NCBI GenBank assembly: GCA_964551835.1
Contig: CAZKEM010000087.1
Span: 1 to 7,897, forward strand
Direction: 5' to 3'
DNA from: JAHDCC01 sp964551835
GTDB taxonomy: Bacteria > Actinomycetota > Acidimicrobiia > Acidimicrobiales > SZUA-35
Length of the DNA stretch: 7,897 bases
Translations under genes and position numbers: made by a program
Shown here: piece by piece, positions 5,196 to 7,897 of the stretch
How positions within the stretch are numbered: position 1 is the stretch's first letter
Layout of the letters: every line of letters starts with the position of its first letter
The notes under the pieces: generated by a model
Databases searched by the model: none
The model's input: only the letters and a program-made list of their open reading frames with translations
Told to the model about the DNA's origin: nothing

Positions 5196-7337
5196 TTGCG
5201 TGATTCTCATCTCGAGCTCGAAGCTGAACAGGCCCATGTCGACCATGCCTATCGCCGTTTGGAGGAAGCCCGGACCGAGGCGATCCGGCTGAAGGGGATG
5301 GTCGAGGTCGGTCAAGGTGGAACTAACCAAGCCCGGTGGGAGCGAGAGATCTTCTACCAGAACATTGCTGAAAGGCTTCGACAACTCGATATCGGGTCGC
5401 AGTCGCTCTGTTTTGGGCGGATCGATCAGAGCGAACAAGAAGGCGGCGGAGCATATCACATTGGGCGTCTCGCCGTCGCAGCCGAAAACCAAGATCCGCT
5501 CATTGTTGACTGGCGGGCTCCGATAGCCGAAGCGTTTTATCGGGCTACTGGTCGAGAACCTGCCGGGTTGGTCAGACGTCGCCACTTTACCTCCCGAGGT
5601 CAAGAACTGCTGGCACTCGAAGATGAGTTCTTTGGCGAAGCGGCTTCCGGGGATGGCCCGGTGGTTATAAACGGTCGGGAACTTCGAGGAGAAGGTGCGC
5701 TTATTAACGCCCTTACCGAGAGTCGAACTGGCCGATTGGGCGATGTTTTGGGAACCATCCAGGCTGAACAAGACGAGATTATTCGCGCCGAGCTTCGTGG
5801 TGTTCTCGTCGTTCAGGGTGGTCCTGGGACCGGTAAGACCGTCGTCGCTCTCCATCGAGCCGCGTATCTTCTCTACACCCACCGGTTCCCGTTAGAGGGC
5901 CAAGGTGTTCTGGTCATCGGACCAAATCGGGTGTTCCTAAGCTACATCGAACAGGTCTTGCCGTCGTTGGGCGAATCCGGCGTCGAGGTTTCTGTTCTCG
6001 CTGATCTTGTGCCTAATGTGCGGGCATCGGGTCGCGACAAGTTTGAAGCCGCCCGAGTGAAAGGTGACCTTTCGATGGCGAAGGTCGTGCAAAGGGCGGT
6101 GGCCGACCGCCAACGACCTTTGCGGTCGGATCTAGTTGTTGGGTTCGGGGCCCGGCGTCTTCGGCTGACAGTCGCTCAATCGGAAACCATTGTCGAGCAG
6201 GCTAGACGTAAGTTCTCGACTCATAATCGTGCCCGCCGTTTCGTTGAGTCCGAGGTCTTCGCAGCGTTGGCTGCCACTCACGAAGGGGAGATGTCGGCAG
6301 AAAACGTTGACCCGCAGGCGGTGCGGGACCAGCTTATCGACCAAGTTGACGTTCGTGAGGCTCTTCTGTGGATGTGGCCGAAGCTCCGCCCGGCCCAGCT
6401 GCTCTATGACTTGTACGGTTCTCGGTCGCTCTTGGCGTCTGCTGGGAGGAGTTTGACCGAAGCCGAACGGGACGCTCTGTTTCGTCCTTGGCGCGAAGAT
6501 AAGCGTCTCGACAAGGTGATTTGGTCGGTTGACGACGTACCAGTTCTCGATGAAGCGCGTGAGAGGTTGGGCTCGATCCCGAAGCCGAAGAACCGGGACG
6601 CAGACGAACACGACGGTGGGGTTTCGGCCGTCGACGATGAAGTTCGAACGTATGGTCATATCGTGGTCGACGAGGCTCAAGACCTTTCGCCGATGCAGCT
6701 CCGTATGTTATGTCGGCGTTCGTTGAACGGGTCGATGACCGTTGTTGGTGACATCGCCCAGTCGACGGGTGCCTGGGCTCATTCGAACTGGAATGAGATT
6801 CTTGAACATTTACCGGAACGGCAGCCTTCCCGTACCGCTGAACTAACCGTTGGGTATCGGATTCCAGCTCCTGTAATGGCACTGGCCAGCAGAATCCTGG
6901 TCGAAGCCGGACCTGGCTTGTCGCCTCCTATTTCGGTCCGAACCGACGGGGACGACCCGGTTTTCGTTTCAGTTGAGCATCAGGAACTCTTGATGAAACA
7001 GCTCGTTGAAACGACGGCGGCCGAAGTTGAGTTGGCGGGTTCAGGTAACGTGGCTTTGATCTGTCCGAGAAATTTCTACGAAGCGTTGATTCTCGGCTTC
7101 CAGACAGCGGGTGTCGACTTCGGGCGCGGTGACCATCAGGGCCTAGAGCAACAGTTAACAATAATGCCGATCCATCTCGTCAAGGGTCTCGAAGTCGATG
7201 CAGCAATTGTCGTCGAGCCAGCGCTAATAGTTAGCGAGCAGGCTCAAGGAGCACGTTCGTTATATGTCGCATGCACGAGAGCAACCAAAAGGCTGCTTCT
7301 CGTGCATACTCACCTTCTCCCCGAATTGATCCGTTGA
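5196..7337 (+). CDS. helD: HelD-like UvrD/Rep-family ATPase (RNA polymerase-associated)
   Basis: HelD proteins bind RNA polymerase and use ATP to dislodge it from stalled or post-termination complexes; an actinobacterial branch also affects rifampicin sensitivity. Numbered from GTG 5187 (716 aa), a charged helical N-terminus (about 5-40, AEQAHVDHAYRRLEEAR) could form the arm entering the secondary channel. YHIGRL and VDWRAP (90-112) are followed by a Q-motif-like TIQAEQDEIIRA (190-201), Walker A GGPGTGKT (211-218, K217), Walker B VVDEAQD (493-499), a GDIAQSTGAW motif, TVGYR, motif V VKGLEVDAAIVVEP and motif VI VACTRATKRLLL with R698. All ATPase motifs look intact. An acidic stretch (471-485) precedes Walker B. 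Start: TTG 5196 has GGAG at 5184-5187 with 8-nt spacing, whereas GTG 5187 overlaps that same GGAG. Length fits the family. Transcribed divergently from hemE. Confidence 0.93.
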   Translation: MRDSHLELEAEQAHVDHAYRRLEEARTEAIRLKGMVEVGQGGTNQARWEREIFYQNIAERLRQLDIGSQSLCFGRIDQSEQEGGGAYHIGRLAVAAENQDPLIVDWRAPIAEAFYRATGREPAGLVRRRHFTSRGQELLALEDEFFGEAASGDGPVVINGRELRGEGALINALTESRTGRLGDVLGTIQAEQDEIIRAELRGVLVVQGGPGTGKTVVALHRAAYLLYTHRFPLEGQGVLVIGPNRVFLSYIEQVLPSLGESGVEVSVLADLVPNVRASGRDKFEAARVKGDLSMAKVVQRAVADRQRPLRSDLVVGFGARRLRLTVAQSETIVEQARRKFSTHNRARRFVESEVFAALAATHEGEMSAENVDPQAVRDQLIDQVDVREALLWMWPKLRPAQLLYDLYGSRSLLASAGRSLTEAERDALFRPWREDKRLDKVIWSVDDVPVLDEARERLGSIPKPKNRDADEHDGGVSAVDDEVRTYGHIVVDEAQDLSPMQLRMLCRRSLNGSMTVVGDIAQSTGAWAHSNWNEILEHLPERQPSRTAELTVGYRIPAPVMALASRILVEAGPGLSPPISVRTDGDDPVFVSVEHQELLMKQLVETTAAEVELAGSGNVALICPRNFYEALILGFQTAGVDFGRGDHQGLEQQLTIMPIHLVKGLEVDAAIVVEPALIVSEQAQGARSLYVACTRATKRLLLVHTHLLPELIR
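7271..7307. repeat. Strong inverted repeat inside the 3' end of helD
   Basis: ATGCACGAGA (7271-7280) is perfectly complementary to TCTCGTGCAT (7298-7307). GCA (7281-7283) and TGC (7294-7296) extend the stem past a single bulged T, leaving a 10-nt loop. The hairpin spans the codons for helicase motif VI (residues 695-707) about ten codons before the stop. No T-run follows, so it is not a classical terminator; it may affect mRNA stability or be chance. Confidence 0.6.
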
Positions 7338-7482
7338 ACGGAGACAATCTAGGTTCCTTGGTTATCACTCTAGAGAATGAAGGGCATATTTGCTAGAGAT
7401 TGTTGCCTGTCGATCGGTCATAAGGATGTGACGGTGTCGAGCCATGTCTAGCAGGTATTCACGCCCTGCTAGAACCTGGTTG
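7338..7482. other. Intergenic region between convergent helD and PGPGW-like gene
   Basis: No open frame or tRNA is evident here. The stretch is more AT-rich than its flanks. It contains CTAG five times (7349, 7370, 7393, 7448, 7469), a direct repeat CTAGAGA (7370-7376 and 7393-7399), a weak 7-bp inverted repeat (7344-7350 with 7397-7403) and a stronger hairpin at 7447-7473. Confidence 0.6.
7447..7473. terminator. Hairpin, possible bidirectional terminator
   Basis: TCTAGCAGG (7447-7455) pairs perfectly with CCTGCTAGA (7465-7473) around a 9-nt loop. It lies between the ends of convergent genes, 110 bp after the helD stop and 10 bp past the stop of the PGPGW-like gene. On the + strand it is followed by only a weakly T-rich TGGTTGTT, and on the - strand by no T-run, so intrinsic termination would be imperfect. 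Position is the best argument for its role. Confidence 0.45.
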
Positions 7483-7836
7483 TTAGAAAAGACGCTTGAC
7501 CCAGTTGAAGAAGTCGTCGCCGTAGATGACGCTCACGACGGCGGTTGCAGCGAAAAATAATAGGCCGATTGCGAGGTATCTCTTAGGAACCTTGCCATCT
7601 TCGGGAATGCCTGGGACTTTGAGTCGAATCCAGCGAACAACGGCATTGTCGGGTTTGATGAGGTTTAGCCCGACGAGTGCGGTTAGTAGACCGGGTCCTG
7701 GGACAAATATCATTGCGATGCCACTAAGTAGAAGGAGGATACCGGCGCCGATTTGAATTACCCGACGTATTCCTAACTGTTGTTCGTCGGGTGAGATGCC
7801 GGGTTGAAGGTCGTCGTATTCGAGATCGAGGTCCAT
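7483..7836 (-). CDS. Small PGPGW-like membrane protein
   Basis: A 117-aa protein resembling the putative transmembrane PGPGW family, whose function is unknown. A hydrophilic acidic N-terminus (1-22) with a basic RR (24-25) precedes a hydrophobic segment (about 28-45). Next come VPGPGLLTALVGLNLI (45-60), a basic loop (68-87) and a second membrane helix (88-105) with a basic C-terminal end. The usual Trp of the PGPGW signature is Leu50 here, so the family assignment rests on the motif context and topology. ATG start with AGGA at 7845-7848, 8 nt upstream; TAGACT on the - strand at 7879-7884 could be a -10, but its -35 would fall outside the window. It is convergent with helD, from which the hairpin at 7447-7473 separates it. 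No link to the heme genes is visible. Confidence 0.8.
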   Translation of the reverse strand: MDLDLEYDDLQPGISPDEQQLGIRRVIQIGAGILLLLSGIAMIFVPGPGLLTALVGLNLIKPDNAVVRWIRLKVPGIPEDGKVPKRYLAIGLLFFAATAVVSVIYGDDFFNWVKRLF

Positions 7837-7897
7837 CTTGGCCGTCCTGGGTGGCTGGAAAATTGCCGAGAAGTTAAGAGTCTACGTAGCCTTAGGT

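Noticed and set aside
5070..5882. 270-residue open frame on the - strand opposite the 5' part of helD
   Set aside because: It is antisense to a protein with clear HelD motifs in the + frame. Its translation shows no domain and is low-complexity, as expected for a shadow frame in coding DNA of this composition.
6132..6882. Two overlapping 182-residue antisense frames inside helD
   Set aside because: No recognisable motif, Arg/Pro/Ser-rich, no ribosome-binding site pattern; explained by the codon use of helD.
7344..7403. 7-bp inverted repeat ACAATCT / AGATTGT
   Set aside because: Short stem with a 46-nt loop; easily chance and without a T-run. The hairpin at 7447-7473 is a better terminator candidate.
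7338..7482. A tRNA or small protein gene in the gap after helD
   Set aside because: No T-loop consensus, no acceptor stem pairing and no open frame with a ribosome-binding site were found.

Overview
The window reads as ordinary chromosome from a moderately GC-rich, high-GC Gram-positive-type bacterium. My best guess is the actinobacterial class Acidimicrobiia. That guess rests on the resemblance of the HelD-like, Lnt-like and methyltransferase proteins to actinobacterial relatives I remember, not on a search. Coding density is very high, genes overlap, and TTG or GTG starts are common. There are no mobile elements, CRISPR arrays, rRNA or tRNA genes that I can see.

Layout. (1) 72-728, + strand: a class I SAM-dependent methyltransferase-like protein, convergent with the next gene and sharing a CTAG at the two stop codons. 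(2) 5066 down to 725, - strand: a tightly packed four-gene run, in transcription order hemE (uroporphyrinogen decarboxylase), hemY/hemG (porphyrinogen oxidase), an Lnt-like apolipoprotein N-acyltransferase, and a RidA/YjgF-family protein. Junctions overlap or nearly touch, so co-transcription and translational coupling are likely. (3) 5067-5195: a short divergent control region with a possible leaderless hemE promoter and an 11-bp-phased direct repeat. (4) 5196-7337, + strand: a HelD-type UvrD/Rep-like ATPase expected to act on RNA polymerase. (5) 7338-7482: an intergenic stretch with a 9-bp hairpin between convergent genes. (6) 7483-7836, - strand: a small PGPGW-like membrane protein.

How the genes fit together: HemE and HemY are two steps of tetrapyrrole synthesis (uroporphyrinogen III to coproporphyrinogen III, then oxidation of the porphyrinogen). 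Lnt-like and RidA-like proteins ride downstream, and no functional link to heme is visible beyond shared transcription. HelD is divergent from the heme run and could share its control region.

I do not see a clearly new multi-gene system. The most useful observations are residue-level. The Lnt-like protein has Ser where the catalytic Cys is expected, the RidA-family protein lacks the imine-deaminase Arg, and the methyltransferase-like protein has lost two positions usually acidic or His-Asp in its relatives. All three point to changed or lost chemistry. Each needs an alignment to decide whether it is lineage-wide or local.
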